A DNA stretch of 64,000 nucleotides from Guillardia theta CCMP2712 (GCF_000315625.1 NW_005434667.1:1046438-1110437); one strand, 5' to 3'. Positions 35,809-47,919 are shown, counted from the stretch's first letter. The notes: generated from the letters alone by a model not told the origin. Translations and numbers: made by a program.

Positions 35809-38800
35809 ATGAAGCCGGTATCAAGATTTGGAAGGAGAAATTCTTCCACAGATCAAGCCGACTTCGATGAGTTGGCTTTCAGGCAGCACGACTTCAGACA
35901 GCATGTCAAAGCATTCAGGATACAGCTCTGGATCGTGGGTCTCCTTTACATACTCGCAGCACGTATTTTATCTCGCGGGGATAAGTGTGGAGGCGAGGAA
36001 TGGCTTCTGCACTTTCATGCCTTCTTGTTCTTCCTCTCTGGACTCGTCAGTTTGCTCTCGAGCCTTCCATTTCTTTTGAATTTTTTCGAAGCATTGATAC
36101 GGAGAACACAAAACAAAGATGTCTTGTTAATCATATATTTCTCATTCATGTTTCAACTGGAACTAGGGCGAAGAGCTGTGGCCGACATGCGAAGATCACT
36201 CTCTGAGACGTGCCGTTCCCCGTATGTCAACCTGACAATCGATTTTCAAGGGCAGATTCCATGGCGAAGGACTTGTTTTGACAGCAACCCTCACGCCACC
36301 ATAACACAGCATTGCTCTGAGTTTGGCTGTGAGGACGGAGGGTGTGTGTCAAGGTTGATTTACCCGGACGGTCTGACAATGTACGCTCTGCTCGGCACTT
36401 TCCTCCCCATATCAGCGGGGATAGACGGATCTTCTGCGTTCTACTTGTCCATAATCCAGCTGATCAGCCTCCTCTTCACAGGACTGGTAACAGGGGTTGA
36501 CTTGATGACGCTGATATCAGGCGTCTTGCAGCATGCAATCTCGACGGGGACGAACTCGCTTATCTGCGAATCGAGGATGACGAAGGCACGGGATGAGTTC
36601 TTCAGGGAGAGGGCTCTCAAGCTTGCGTCCGAGCATACGAACCAGCTGCTCTCCACGCTGATCCCTCGCTCCCTTCACTCGAGGCTGAAAGATCAGAAGA
36701 ACTTTGACTTTGTGGGGAACACGATGAAAAGCTGTACGATCATGTTCGTGAGCCTGTCGCCCAGCGCAATCCAAGATGTTCGCACTAACACAAGAGATGT
36801 TTTCAAGCTGGTAAAGAAGATCTTTGCGGACTTTGACAACATTGTCGAGGACTTCGGTATGTTCAAGTACCATCACGTGTTCGATCACTATGTGGTTGCA
36901 TGCCCGAGAACGGCGTACCCCTTCCAAGAGCCATTGGACGAGGAGGAGTACCTGCGGACGAGCTCGAGATCCATGGTCTTTCTGGCACAAGAGCTGATCA
37001 GCAAAGCGAGGATGTACAAATCACAGGCAGGGGAGGACCTGTGGGTGAAGGTGGGGATCTCGCTAGGCGAGGTGGCAGGAGCAGTTGTAGGGCAGCAGCG
37101 GAGGTTTTACTGTCTCTTTGGAGATGCGATCAACACGGGAGCAAGGATGTGCAGCTACTCGGAGGCTGACAGGATCCACTGTTCGCAGAGCTTCGCGGAG
37201 GTGATGGAGCGACTTCATCCGGACATCCCTCTGTTTTGTCGGGGGGTGCAGGAAGTGAAGGGGAAGGGGAAGATCAAGACCTACTACGTGGGCTTCGATG
37301 CTGTAGGGGATGCTCCGAGTCCGGAGGAGAGGGTGAGGAGGAGCAGCGATATCAACGAGGTGATGGGAATCGAAGAGAAGGGAGACATACTGAGCAGAGA
37401 GAATTCACGGTCTGATGACACCATCTCCCAGCATTTCTCCACCTGCGACTCCCCACCTAGCAGCCACGGCTCCTGGATCAGCCTGTCAGAAGCACAGGAA
37501 GAGGTGGGTGGGAGGAAGAAAAGAGTGGAAATCTCGACGCGTTCATGTCGCTTCGTAAATATGGAGGTGGAGACAAAGTACTACTCGGACAGATTCTCCA
37601 TCAAACTTGAAACATATCGAGAGCGGTGGTGAGCAACTTTGTGAGGATCTTGGTGACTTATCACAACTTGTACAATCTGGATGCAGTGAAGAGGATGGAG
37701 AACGTGAAAGACAAGAAGCTTTTCCTCTTTTCTCAACGCTTCTTTCTTGGACTACTGGTGCTTCTCTTCTCTGCCATGCACCTGCAGAGCAGGTGGACGA
37801 AACCTGAGTCTGCTTTCTCTTATCTCCGATTCTGGAAGAGATTGTTCTGTGTGTACAATGCCTTGTACTTAATTACCATGCTCGGTTTCTTGCCGATCGT
37901 TCATGCGACAGGTTGGATCCTCATCTTCACTCCAGCCTTCACCGTCATCAACCTGATGCAGAGTGGCGTGTCAGTGCGGCAGATGCTGAGCTTCATTCTT
38001 TTCTTTTTACCGATTTGCTTCTACTTGATCACTAGCCAGACCCCCAAGATGAACCTCAACTATCTCCTCCTGCTCATCTTCTGCACTAGCTTCAGCTACT
38101 CGCACCTCCGGCAGCTCCACTTGGTGGACCGCGAGCGATGGAAGTCACTCAAGAAGTACCAGCATGAGAACAATGCCGTGCTCAAGATCCTGAACAACCT
38201 CTTCCCTGAGAATATCGCCAAGGAGATCCTGGAAAACGGAGAGATTGCCAGCGAGTTCCGCAACGCCGCCGTTCTCTACCTGGACCTCTGCCATTACACG
38301 CAACTGACTGCGAGCCAGGAGGCGATCAGGGTGGCTGAGCTCATACACTCTGTCTTCTCTCAGTTCGACATGGCGGTGCAGGCCCGCAACGTCTTCAAGA
38401 TGGACACCATAGGAGACGCCTACATCTGCGCCTGCTGGATCGACGAGTCCAACCAGCGGCAGGTTTGCCAGCGCATGGTGGCGCTTGCTCGGGACATGGT
38501 GGAGATTATCGACAATGCTCGCGAGGAATTTTCCGTCAACATCGCGTGCAGGATCGGCATAGCGACTGGCAAGTGTCTTGCAGGCGCTATCGGCAAGTTA
38601 CAGCCGAGGTATCAGATAATGGGGGAGGCGGTAGAGCTGGCGCATGAGCTGGAGGGAGCGGCAGAGAAGCAGGGGATCAACGTCAGTGAGCAGGTGAAGC
38701 AAATTCTGCGGATCCATGGAGGAGAGGATTGCGCACTTTCGAAGCTGCTTCAAGGAAAGGGAAACTCTCTGACAGGTGTACCAAAGGGCCTGCTGTCAAG

Positions 38801-38813
38801 AGGGAAGGAGTAG
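35809..38813 (+). CDS. Membrane nucleotide cyclase with two class III catalytic domains
   Basis: Exons 35809-37628 and 37694-38813 join to 979 residues. Order: hydrophobic segments (IQLWIVGLLYILAARIL, LFFLSGLVSLLSSLPFLLNF, IYFSFMFQLEL, then a pair ending FTGLVTGVDLMTLISGVL), first cyclase domain C1 (about residues 300-495), a second membrane block (FFLGLLVLLFSAMHL to LNYLLLLIFCTSFSY), second cyclase domain C2 (about 770-965). C1 keeps YCLFGDAINTGARM with the transition-state Asn and Arg but has Ser at the first metal Asp position (IMFVSLSPSA). C2 keeps both metal Asp residues (LYLDLCHYT, DTIGDAYI) but has EAVELAHE where Asn and Arg belong. The active site would therefore form between the two. 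Cys in YCLFGD is the guanine-type residue; its partner position is His. The start ATG at 35809 may not be the first exon. Confidence 0.85.
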
Positions 38814-39103
38814 CAGCCAAGTTTCGTCTGTTCTCTTGCTCCTGGAGCTCTGACGACGTTACAACATTACCATGTAATCTAGACTCAGAATCTCTCCGTG
38901 TCATGATGCACCTCGCAACCCGCATTCATCTTCCTTTTATTTTTTCTGCATTTCTTCCTGTTCGTCATAATACAATCAAACTGATATAAACAATTGTTGT
39001 TTCTTGATCGTCAACTTGCTTCCTCCCTTCCCGAGGGAATCGCCAGCAGCATTCAAACTTTTGCTGCTCCTCTCTCTTATGCTCCTGCCTTGTGACTATT
39101 TCC

Positions 39104-40505
39104 TCATATCACAGCTACCGCTACGCCGATTCTCGACGACTGCATGGGGGTCTCTTCCTGCCAGGCTCCCATACGAGCGTCGAAGCTGCATCAAGATCAG
39201 CGAGTTCCATTGTCGCGCTCTTCTCACCTGTGGACGGAGTTGAGGCAGTTGTACGCCGTGGTCCCTCCTACCACGAAGATGCGGCCGTTAAGCACAGCAG
39301 CGCCCAGCAGAGCTCGAGTGGTCGGCATGGGCGTTTCTGTTTCCCACTTGCCCTGCAGGAGGAGTCAGAAGGCGAGGGAGCCGAAGAGGAGGAAACCGAG
39401 CGATGATCGAAGCTCTCAACAGACGCCAAGCTCGTCACTCCCCCACTCGTGCATCCTCCCAAAGCGAAGAATTTTCCATTGAGAACGGCGGCAGCAAGCG
39501 AGTCACGAGCAGTGGGCATGCAAGGTCCTCGTTTCCACTCGTCCGTCACCACATCATAGACGTCGACATAGGAGACAGCTGCGCCTGAACAGTATCCCCC
39601 GAAGACGTAGATGGAGTTTCCGTAGGCAGCCGAGGCAAGGTGGCTTCTCTCGGAAGGGAGAGGCGAGCAAGACACCCATGTATCCATCAGAGGACAATAC
39701 TTCTCCACGGTAGCCAGGTAGCGGTTCCCCAGAGTGCCATCGAAGCCCCCGAGAGCATAGAGCTGTCCCTTGAGGGCTGTGGCTGCAAGGTACGATCGAG
39801 CTGTGGGCAGCGGGGCCTCGTTCCTCCAGTCTCCCAGCTTGTCGCTGAAGGACTGCACCATGGCGTTGGGATGATACCTGCTGCGACTGTTACCAACCTT
39901 GGCGGGTTGAAGGAGGGGCTTCCTGCAGAAGATGGGCGCCGTGCCCGATGGAGGAGTGTACTGGCCGCTAAGAAGGAGAGCGTGAGGAGACGAGGAGGAG
40001 ACGAGTGTTGATCGATCAATCACCAGTATTGACCGCCAACGATGTAGACGCGATCATCTACTCCACATGTGAGGAAGCAAACTTTTCTCGCGTGCACACT
40101 AAGAGAACTCACCGAGTGCTGCTGCCGCAAGGCCGCGACGGGGAAAGGGCATCGGCGGGAGTTTGAACCATCTCTGAGGATGACGGGAGTCACTGTCAGG
40201 CTCTACCTTCCAATGGAGCTTGCCTGAGAGTCTGGTTCATAACACTCCACGGCTGATATGCTGTCATTGCTTTGATGATCTTTGCCCCCAATGACGCATA
40301 AGACACTGTAGGTGGTGAACAATGAGCAGGAAGCAAGATGCAAGAAACAGGGTCCACACGGTGTCTTAGCCATCTTGCAGACAAGGTTGCAAAGTTCTTC
40401 AGATTGCAGCATTCGAGCCTAGATCGTTTCATCAGCTGACAAATGCTGTCGCTGGTGACAAGACCGTACCATGCTGTTGCCACCCAGACGATGGTGAAGA
40501 GACAT
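39104..40505 (-). CDS. Kelch-repeat protein, 5' end possibly extends to 41075
   Basis: Kelch propeller blades are seen in series after splicing: VLCVIGGKDHQSNDSISAVE, then across a GC-AG intron (40174-40223) WFKLPPMPFPRRGLAAAAL, VDDRVYIVGGQY, LPTARSYLAATALKGQLYAL with GGFDG, LPSERSHLASAAYGNSIYVF with GGY, MPTARDSLAAAVLNGKFFAL with GGC, MPTTRALLGAAVLNGRIFVV with GG, and a last strand FDARMGAWQEETPMQSSRIG that ends at 39104. That is about six blades. Each has the GG pair and the downstream W. The ATG at 40505 begins MSLHHRLGGNSM. Reverse-strand frames at 40590-41075, starting MIKIALLLVLRARCPALK, may be earlier exons or a different gene. Partner or ligase function cannot be told from the sequence. 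Confidence 0.8.
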
Positions 40506-41095
40506 GGCGAAGGAAAGCTCGCGCTCCATATGCTGTAAGATCGTCAACAGGCTTGAAGTTGCCATCCAAGATCAACAGACCCAGTCTGTCATCATCGCGT
40601 CTTCCTCTTTCTCATGGATTTGATTCCTACCGAAAAGCCTTCACACACGGAATAGATACGAATGCAATCTTGCCTTGCAGGTCGATTCGGGTCCATCGCA
40701 TGTACCATTTTCTCAATGCTCCAGGTCCTCCTGTTTTTCTTACGAGTTTTTTTCTTGCAGGTCTGCATTCCTTGAGGTAAGCACGACCGACAGACGAGAC
40801 TTTGGAAAGTCTTTACCACTGATATACGTCGCACCTACTTGTTCATGAGGGAACCTTAAAACAGCAGAATTTAGAGGATACGCGAAAGGCAATGCCCTTG
40901 AATCTTCTGCACAATAGAAACACCTATCTGCTCCTCCCAACTGCTATCACAACACACACGATGACCATGGCGATGCGCCTTGAAAGCAACACAAAAGACG
41001 GCCTGCAACAACGACGCCTTCAACGCAGGGCAAGCAGCGAGCACGAAGAACAAGCAGCAGGGCGATCTTGATCATAACTTCGAAGTGAAATCAGC

Positions 41096-41215
41096 ATGAA
41101 AGTGGTCTCAACGATCAGTGGATTCGGCTCGAGGCTGCTTGGCAACAAGGCCGTCGCTGCATTGCCGCTGAGGCGCTATGGGACAAACTCTGGCAAGCCA
41201 ACAATATTTTCATAA
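41096..41215 (+). CDS. Short mitochondrial-presequence-like ORF, 39 residues
   Basis: ATG at 41096 opens MKVVSTISGFGSRLLGNKAV, followed by a basic ALPLRRYGTN and a stop at 41213-41215. The composition is that of a mitochondrial targeting peptide with an RRY cleavage-like site. It may be a very small protein or the first exon of a gene whose later exons I could not find; 41220-41950 on this strand is G/A-rich with no supported exon. It is divergent from the frames ending near 41075 on the other strand. Confidence 0.3.
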   Translation: MKVVSTISGFGSRLLGNKAVAALPLRRYGTNSGKPTIFS

Positions 41216-42096
41216 GTTGAGTACCTTCATTTCCATATATTTGTCAAAATTGAAAAGTGACAGATGAATATTAGGCGATCGGACGTAAGTTTTGGTAGGG
41301 TCCTAACTTGTAGTATTGGAGTACAGCTTACCGGGAAAAAGGCGCACCTGGGTGTGAGCGGGGACGAGCCTGTGTGATAAGCCTGAGTCTGGAAAAGACA
41401 AAAGAAGATGGGAATGAGGGGTGATGAGGGCTCAATTATCACCTGAGGCGGGCGCCCTTGAGCGTTGGGTGATAATGTAAGGGAGGGGAGGAGGGACCAA
41501 GAAGTTCCTGCCTGCAGCTGATGATGGCGCTTTTTGCTGAGAAATTGACAGCGAGAGGGGAGGGGAAGGCGGGGAGGGGGAGAGCTCGATGAATGATATC
41601 GATGATGGAAGAAGTTGGTCAGGGTTATAGTTTGAGTCTTGATCACTGCTTGGATGGTGAGGGGAGTAAATGAGGAGGAGGGAGGAACCTGAGACAAAGT
41701 CTGAGCCAGGAAGCGATCGAGACAGGAGGGGGACATTGGAAGGGCTTCTCCACACGATAGTTTGAGGAAAAATGACGAGTAAGTGGGTGGCCAGAACTTG
41801 TGACGCTGTGCGAAGCGAAGGAGGAAGGCGGGGGAGGCGAGAGAAGGGGCAGGGTTTTTGGAGGCTGGCGAGCTGATCTAGGTTGGCGGACTGGGAGAGG
41901 GGAAAGCACTTCTGCTCAGTATATATGTACTCAACAGATCTCCAGTGCAATGAACATCTCTCTCCTGTTGTCAACAGTGGTAAAACTTCATGCTGATTGG
42001 TAGTTCACCAATGGCCTGTCCCAGTGCATATTGTTCTACTCAAATATCGATCTCGTTCTCTTGTTTGGCAATCCAAGTGATGTTCTGTTCCTTTAG

Positions 42097-44633
42097 GTCG
42101 TCAATCGAAGTGGACCTGAGCCGCAGCTGCATCATTTCACCCAGATAGACATCAGAACCAGAGCATAGCCGACTGAGCGCTGACAGCGCTCAAAGTTTTC
42201 AACATCAAGCGCCCATTCGAAGAAGGAGATCCCGCAGGTGTGATGCGTCAGGGCACGTCAGACCTCATGTTGCTGATCACGAATGAGAAGGTGCGGAGGT
42301 CAGATCCAACAATAAACAGGTGCGTATGGGCAACAACCCTGTAAGGAACATGCCTGAGAATCCACAAGATGAGATATTTCAGGTGATTGAAAACAAGTCC
42401 TCTATCGATTCATGAAGTCCTCGCTCTCTTGTCTCACGATCACTGAGTGCGCTGCTGTTCATCAGGTCAAGATCTTCAATGCTGGAAACACTTGCTACTT
42501 GGATTCAGTTCTCTTCGCGATGTTTGCGGTTCCTTCACCTGCCTTTGAGCAGCTTCTCACCAAGAGGTGACGATCGACTGCATCGTGCTGGCAGACGATT
42601 GATTCCTGCGTTAACTCATGGTGTTGGAACAGATTTCCGGTCACTGACGGCCTGTCACTCTTGAAGCAAGAGCTCCAAAGCTACATCCTGAAGAACTTCG
42701 TCGGCAGGATTCGCCATTTTGAGCATATCACAGTCGACGTCATCGCAAACATCCGCATGCTGTGTAGGAAACTCGGGTGGGAGTACGTTGGTGCTCCAGA
42801 TCAGCAGCAGGATGCAGGAGAGTTCTTTGATTTCCTTTATTCCATCCTAGGAGGACAACTGATCAGAACAACGCGTCGAACTTTCACTGGGGCTCTGCCA
42901 GACAGTAGCGACAAGGGACAAGAAGAGAACATGACGCTTCTCCCAGTCCCCTTATTTGACTCTCAAGTACAACGAAATGAGCCTCTGAATCTGCAAAACC
43001 TTCTGGACACTTTCTTCTATGAAAACGTGGCTTCAGGTGCTTCTTCAACCACAATCCTGTGGAGGTGACCTAAGGAAACATTCGGTTTTGATGCTTTGCT
43101 CGTAAGGTTTGCGACGCAAGGTTCAGGGGCAGGTACTCGAAGTCTGTGCATTGAATACGTGAGAAAGAATCAATGTCTGGTAAACCCGATGATCGAGTCT
43201 TAGGTACTCCGTCGAGAACGTTCCGAGCATCGTTGCCGTTTCATTGAAGAGATTCGACGAGCAGCTGTTAAAGATCGAATCTCAAGTTGACTTTCCTAGC
43301 TTCATCAACCTTCACAAGTATGTCAAGAGCCTTGAAAGGCTCCGTCATGACGGCAACTATCGTGCAGGTACAGCTCCAGGCCCGAATGGAGGAGCAGCCC
43401 TATCATGCATAGTGTGCCATGGAACCTGCGGGCGATTGTTTGTCACAGGTGCTCCGAGCTCTCTGGATGAGCAAGTTTCTGACCAGGAGACAGGGGAAGC
43501 ACGACACAATCTGGGCATTATTATGCCTACACGAGATACTCGAAACACGAGTCGTCGTCGGCGATCTGGTTGAGGATGGACGACAATGCAAATCCTTGCA
43601 TCACGCAGGTAAGGAAAGGGAGCTGCCTGTTTCCCTTGGTCGTCTCAAGTGACTGCAGGCCAACATATTTTCTGACCCCTACGTGAAGAGCGAAGCTGTA
43701 CTGTTCCTCTTCGAGCTCGACACGGATGCGCACACCTCTGCGCTGATGATGCAACAGGTGACGCCATGACCTTGTTCTCGATCTGCCGACTGATCTTGTC
43801 GCCACCAGGAAGAGGCTGAAGATGAACTTGGATTCGGCTACAACAATCTCGTTTACCAGCCCGAAGCATTTTCTCTCAAGTCGATCCCAACGTCTCTCTC
43901 CTTCTCTTCTCACAGCAGGCAAATGTCGCCGCAACCTGCCTCTGCTTCAGCGGGGGCTCGAACAGTGGAGGACAAGAACAATCCGATGCCTGTGTCTGAT
44001 GCTGATGACTTTGCCATTTCAAATAGAGCGAAGATCGAAGAGAGAGGGGAGCAGAAGGAGAAGGAGAAAGGGGAGGGGGAGCAGAGGGAGGAGGAGGATC
44101 AAGATGTATTGAACAAGGAGAATCAGACCAAGGCAGTGCAGAACTTCGACTTACCAGGAAAAGTTGCTGAGACTTCAATTGAAGGCAATATTCACAAGCA
44201 AGTGGAGAAAGTGCAGGAGAAGGACGCATGCTCAGACGCAGCTGACCACTTGCATGCTGGAGACCCTGAGGTTGAAACGCAAGTGATCTTGAGTTACCTC
44301 AGCGAGCAGGAGAAGCCCCAAGCTCAAAGCAGTGAGGCTCCTGACTTCCTCGTCACTCCCAACGGGAAGCTGCCCCTTCCTCTCTTCAATCGCGCTCCTG
44401 CTCAGCCGCAGGGCGAATGGTTTGCTTCCTTTGACATCGAGGAGGGTCGAGATCGCTATGTCTGCATTACAGCGCTCCCGCACGTGCAGTGGGGAGGAGA
44501 GGCGACGAGAGCTGTTGTGACTGTGTCGGAGAGCAGGAAAGAGGCTGAACTCCCTTCCTCCTCCCTTGAACAGAAACCGCTGATCCTCCACTTGGACAGG
44601 ACGAGCCCATCGACCATCGTTGACCTGAGGTGA
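42097..44633 (+). CDS. Ubiquitin-specific protease (USP, peptidase C19)
   Basis: Deubiquitinase with the USP Cys box KIFNAGNTCYLDSVLFAM (about 42470-42520), then DQQQDAGEFFDFLYSILGG and the core IVAVSLKRFDEQL. The His box appears only when a 45-nt intron (43449-43493) is removed: LRAIVCHRGSTTQSGHYYAY followed by WLRMDDN, supplying the catalytic His and the following acidic residue. Later exons give SDPYVKSEAVLFLFELDTD, then a polar tail of about 230 residues with an acidic Glu/Lys stretch, ending LILHLDRTSPSTIVDLR. Upstream exons include PEPQLHHFTQIDIRTRA and VRMGNNPVRNMPENPQDE. The start codon is not resolved; 42097 is the first supported exon base, and earlier exons from about 41950 are possible. 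Two borders near 43060-43210 and 43370-43420 are also uncertain. Confidence 0.8.
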
Positions 44634-44848
44634 CGAGGTATGACATGCAGCAGAAGCTGACGACCTGGCAGTGTGATGGAAGGTGTCAAGGAGCAGAAGT
44701 GTTTCGACGTATCCATCAGCTTCAGTGGATCAGGACAAGGAGCTTGTGAAGGGAAGAACGACGAGTCGACATGTTGATTTCAATGATTGATTGATATTTC
44801 TCTTGCTGTATTATCTTACAAAGACGTGTTGGCTCTGGCTTGCATCCC

Positions 44849-46476
44849 TTACTCTAACATTCGAGCTTTCTCCTTCAGCATCTCCATGCTCTTCAAGAAA
44901 TCTTCTGCTCTGAAGATGATCTTGTCCAGCTCTTGTCCAGCTTGCGCCATAGCTCCCCACTTGTTAGTCTCTCGTCCTGTCCCCACGCTCTCTGGAGTTC
45001 TCAGGCTCCACCCGTTGCTCTCACTCTCCTCCTCGTCCAGCTCGATCTCGACGTTGGCTGGGCGGGCTCGGCTGCGGAGCAAGAGGTTCGGGCTGGACTT
45101 CTGCTGGAAGTTTCTCCTCCACTGCCGCATTGACCACACACGGAGCAGGTGGTCCGAGCTGACCGCCAGCAGGGAGCTCCTGCTGGTCCGCATTCTCACC
45201 ATGCTGTCACCCATCGACCAGGTTGTCAACCTCCCGCAGACTTCCTCCTCGATAGGCCAGTGCAGGAGCTTGCCGTTGGCGAGACCCGCCATAACGAACG
45301 AGGAGGCGACGCACATGGAGCAAACGAAGTTTGCGTCCGTGACTGACAAGAGCCGCGAGGCTGATCCTGTCTTGAGGTCCCAGCAGCAGACGGCGTTGAG
45401 GTGAGCTGTGAAGACGAGGGGCCGACCCGAGCTTCCCTCGCAGTGGAGGATCGACAGGACTGACCCGTAGGTAGCAGACTCCAGCAGAGTTCTCCTGCAT
45501 CTGAAGCTCTTGTCAGCAACGACTAGAACATTTTCTCAGCTCACTTGGTCGTCAGGGCCTTCAACTCCTCCTGCAGTTTTTCAGCTCTTGCCATCAAAGT
45601 TTGCACCTTGTCAGGACCCATAGCATCGCGAATTTCCTGATTACAGTCTGAGTGAAGACTCTCCTGCTGCTACCCGCGCTCTCTTACCTCGCTCGAGAGC
45701 TTCTGCAAGCTGCTCAGCTCCATCTCAACTTGCCATCGCTTCCTGTACAGGGGCAGGTGGAAGACGCAGAGGGAGCCGTCCTTACTGCCAGTGATGGCAG
45801 TGCCGTTGAGAGACAGACAGCTTGTCACTTCGTCGCGATGGTGATGGAAGGCAAAGTCAAAGCTGCGCTGCTGCTCTTCCCCAGCGTCGAGGCCGAGGGC
45901 GGGGGAAGTGATAAGGCAGTGGAGGACTTGTCGGGTTTGAGTGCTCCAGATGAAGGTGCTTCCTTGAGATGAGCCCGACACGAGCACGAGCCGGTCGGGG
46001 CTGACGGACAAGCAGAGGATCTTTCCTCTCTGCCCCTTGAGCTTCGCCTGTATCAAACTTTCTCCGTGCGTGTTGACCTCGAAGATCCTGCCAAGAGATC
46101 CCAGGAACAGGATGCCGTCACTGCTCGCACAAGCCGCGAAGGTTTGAAAGGCGCGGGACAGGTCATGGCGAGCCAGCACCTTGAGGTTGTCGAGGTCTAT
46201 CTGCCAGATCCGAGTCTCAGCAAAGACTGCAAAGGCCTCCACACCAGGGTGATCGATCAAGACGTCGACCAGCTGAGAAGAGCCGGAGGTCAGCTTGAGC
46301 TTCAGCTCGCGGGATTCCTTCGCTACTCTCTCGTTCTTGTCTCGAACCTCGAGGCCCACCCGGAGTCCTTCCTCCTTCTTCTCTTGGCCGACCGACGGCC
46401 CGAAAGAGAAAGGCTCCTTCCTATACGCTGCTTCAATGCCAAAGCACAAAGGGCATCTGATAGCCGCGCTGCTCAT
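44849..46476 (-). CDS. WD40-repeat protein
   Basis: ATG at 46476 begins MSSAAIRCPLCFGIEAAYRK. The chain then shows beta-propeller strands: DNLKVLARHDLSRAFQTFAA, SDGILFLGSLGRIFEVN, GKILCLSVSPDRLVLVSGSS with TFIWS, TSCLSLNGTAITGSKDGSLC, and after a coiled-coil exon (EIRDAMGPDKVQTLMARAEK) FTAHLNAVCCWDLKTG, VMAGLANGKLLHWP and LAVSSDHLLRVWSMRQWRR. The C-terminus is helical (ELDKIIFRAEDFLKSMEMLK). The coiled-coil insertion between blades is unusual and could mediate dimerisation. The CPLC near the N-terminus is only half a zinc site. The stop at 44849 faces the USP gene 216 bases away. Confidence 0.75.
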
Positions 46477-46628
46477 GAGCCGTCAGGAACGTGAAACGAG
46501 GCTGAGGGTCGCACCTGCTCCTCACGCTCGAATCGTTCATGAGCGAAATGAGAGGCGGAGGTATCTCGGATACGTTCACAGTCTTGGTGTTGCGGCACAA
46601 GATACAATCAGATTCCTGCTTTCAACTG

Positions 46629-47919
46629 TCAGCGAGAAGACATGCCAACGAGCTCATAGGCCTGCAGCGATTGGAATTTGCTCCACCAGTGGGAGGACTT
46701 GCTCCTATGCCTCACGTTCTTGACATTCTCTGTATCCCATTCGGAAACTTTCTCCTGAAAGTACAAGTTAACGTGTGATACCCGATCGTCAAGGTGAGGT
46801 CACTTACAAATTCTTCAAAGAGCTCAGGTTCAGTCACAGCAATGCTGGTTCGATCCAAGTCTTGATGTGACTTTGTATGCTGTCTGACAGCAGTGGATAT
46901 ATCATTAGCTCTGATTGTACTTGACATGTCATCAGCTCTGATTGTAGTTGATGTAGTTGACATGTCATTAGGTCTGTTTGAAGTTGATGTGTCAGTATCT
47001 CTGACGGCTGTAGGCGGCATATCATCAGCTCTACTTTTAGTCGATATATCATCAGCTCTGTTTGCAGGTGACATATCAGTAGCTTTCACGACTGTAGTTG
47101 ACATATCAGTAGCTTTGATGGCTGTTGGAGGGCGCGAGAATTTGTTCTGGATCGCAGTAGAAGCCTCGAGCATAATTGAACGATCAGATCCGTGAGAGCG
47201 AGGAGAATGGTAGGACATCGTGTCTTCCTGCGTCTCATCCACAACCGCCAACATCTCATGCTTGTCGTGATGATTAATCGCCAAGGAAGGTTCCTCCTCG
47301 CTCTGCTGAACTTCCAGCGCCTCCAGGGCTCTGCCGGCGCTGCTTACCTTCCTCTCTGCTGTGACGTACTGCTCCAGGAGCTCTTCTCCATAAGGAGATC
47401 GTCCTGCTGCTGCTGCCTCTAGCTCATCCCGGGCACTCCTAGACGAGACTGAAGTCCTGGGTCGGGAATGAGCAGAGCTCTCCCGTTTCAGGTCAGGAGT
47501 GCTCCAATACATCTGATTGTCCTCTGCCACCTCCTCCCCCTGCATCATTGCGTTTGTCTTGACATCGGCGTCTTGTACTGCTGCTGCATGTCTGCTTGCT
47601 GGAGCGCTGCGTGGACCGGAAGGGGCAGGAGTGGGGGCCTTGGAGAAGGAAGAAGTTGGCTGTCAAGGCATGTGAAGAGCAGCGAGGATAACAAGAAGAC
47701 AGTTACTCGGGGAGGAGGACGGCAGAAACCTCTTTGAGGAGCAAGCTTCTTCTGTTTGATCTCGTTGAAGTAGTTGGAGATGGATTCCACGTCTTCGGTC
47801 TCCAGCCCGAGCGAAGACTTGACCTCTCTTGTCGCATGCTTCACAGCTGGTATAGCTCGTCGCTGGGGAATGTCAGCAGCCGTGCCATGGCGAGACACTC
47901 TCTTTGGAAGAGCAGCCAT
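46629..47919 (-). CDS. Disordered protein with a RADDM-type tandem repeat, unknown function
   Basis: Start ATG 47919, MAALPKRVSRHGTAADIPQR. After a short intron near 47665-47735 it runs PTSSFSKAPTPAPSGPRSAP, then a helical part (EELLEQYVTAERKVSSAGRA). Between about 46880 and 47130 a degenerate 11-13-residue unit repeats about seven times: KATDMSTTVV, KATDMSPANR, RADDISTKSR, RADDMPPTAV, RPNDMSTTSTT, RADDMSSTI, RANDIST. After a GT-AG intron the end is EKVSEWDTENVKNVRHRSKS and HWWSKFQSLQ. I do not recognise it. The start is only about 165 bases from the next gene downstream on the same strand, as is usual here. Confidence 0.55.

Noticed and set aside
41227-41974. Reverse-strand Ser/Pro-rich frames of up to 180 residues
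   Set aside because: They arise from G/A-rich intergenic DNA, have no family resemblance and overlap each other in different frames.
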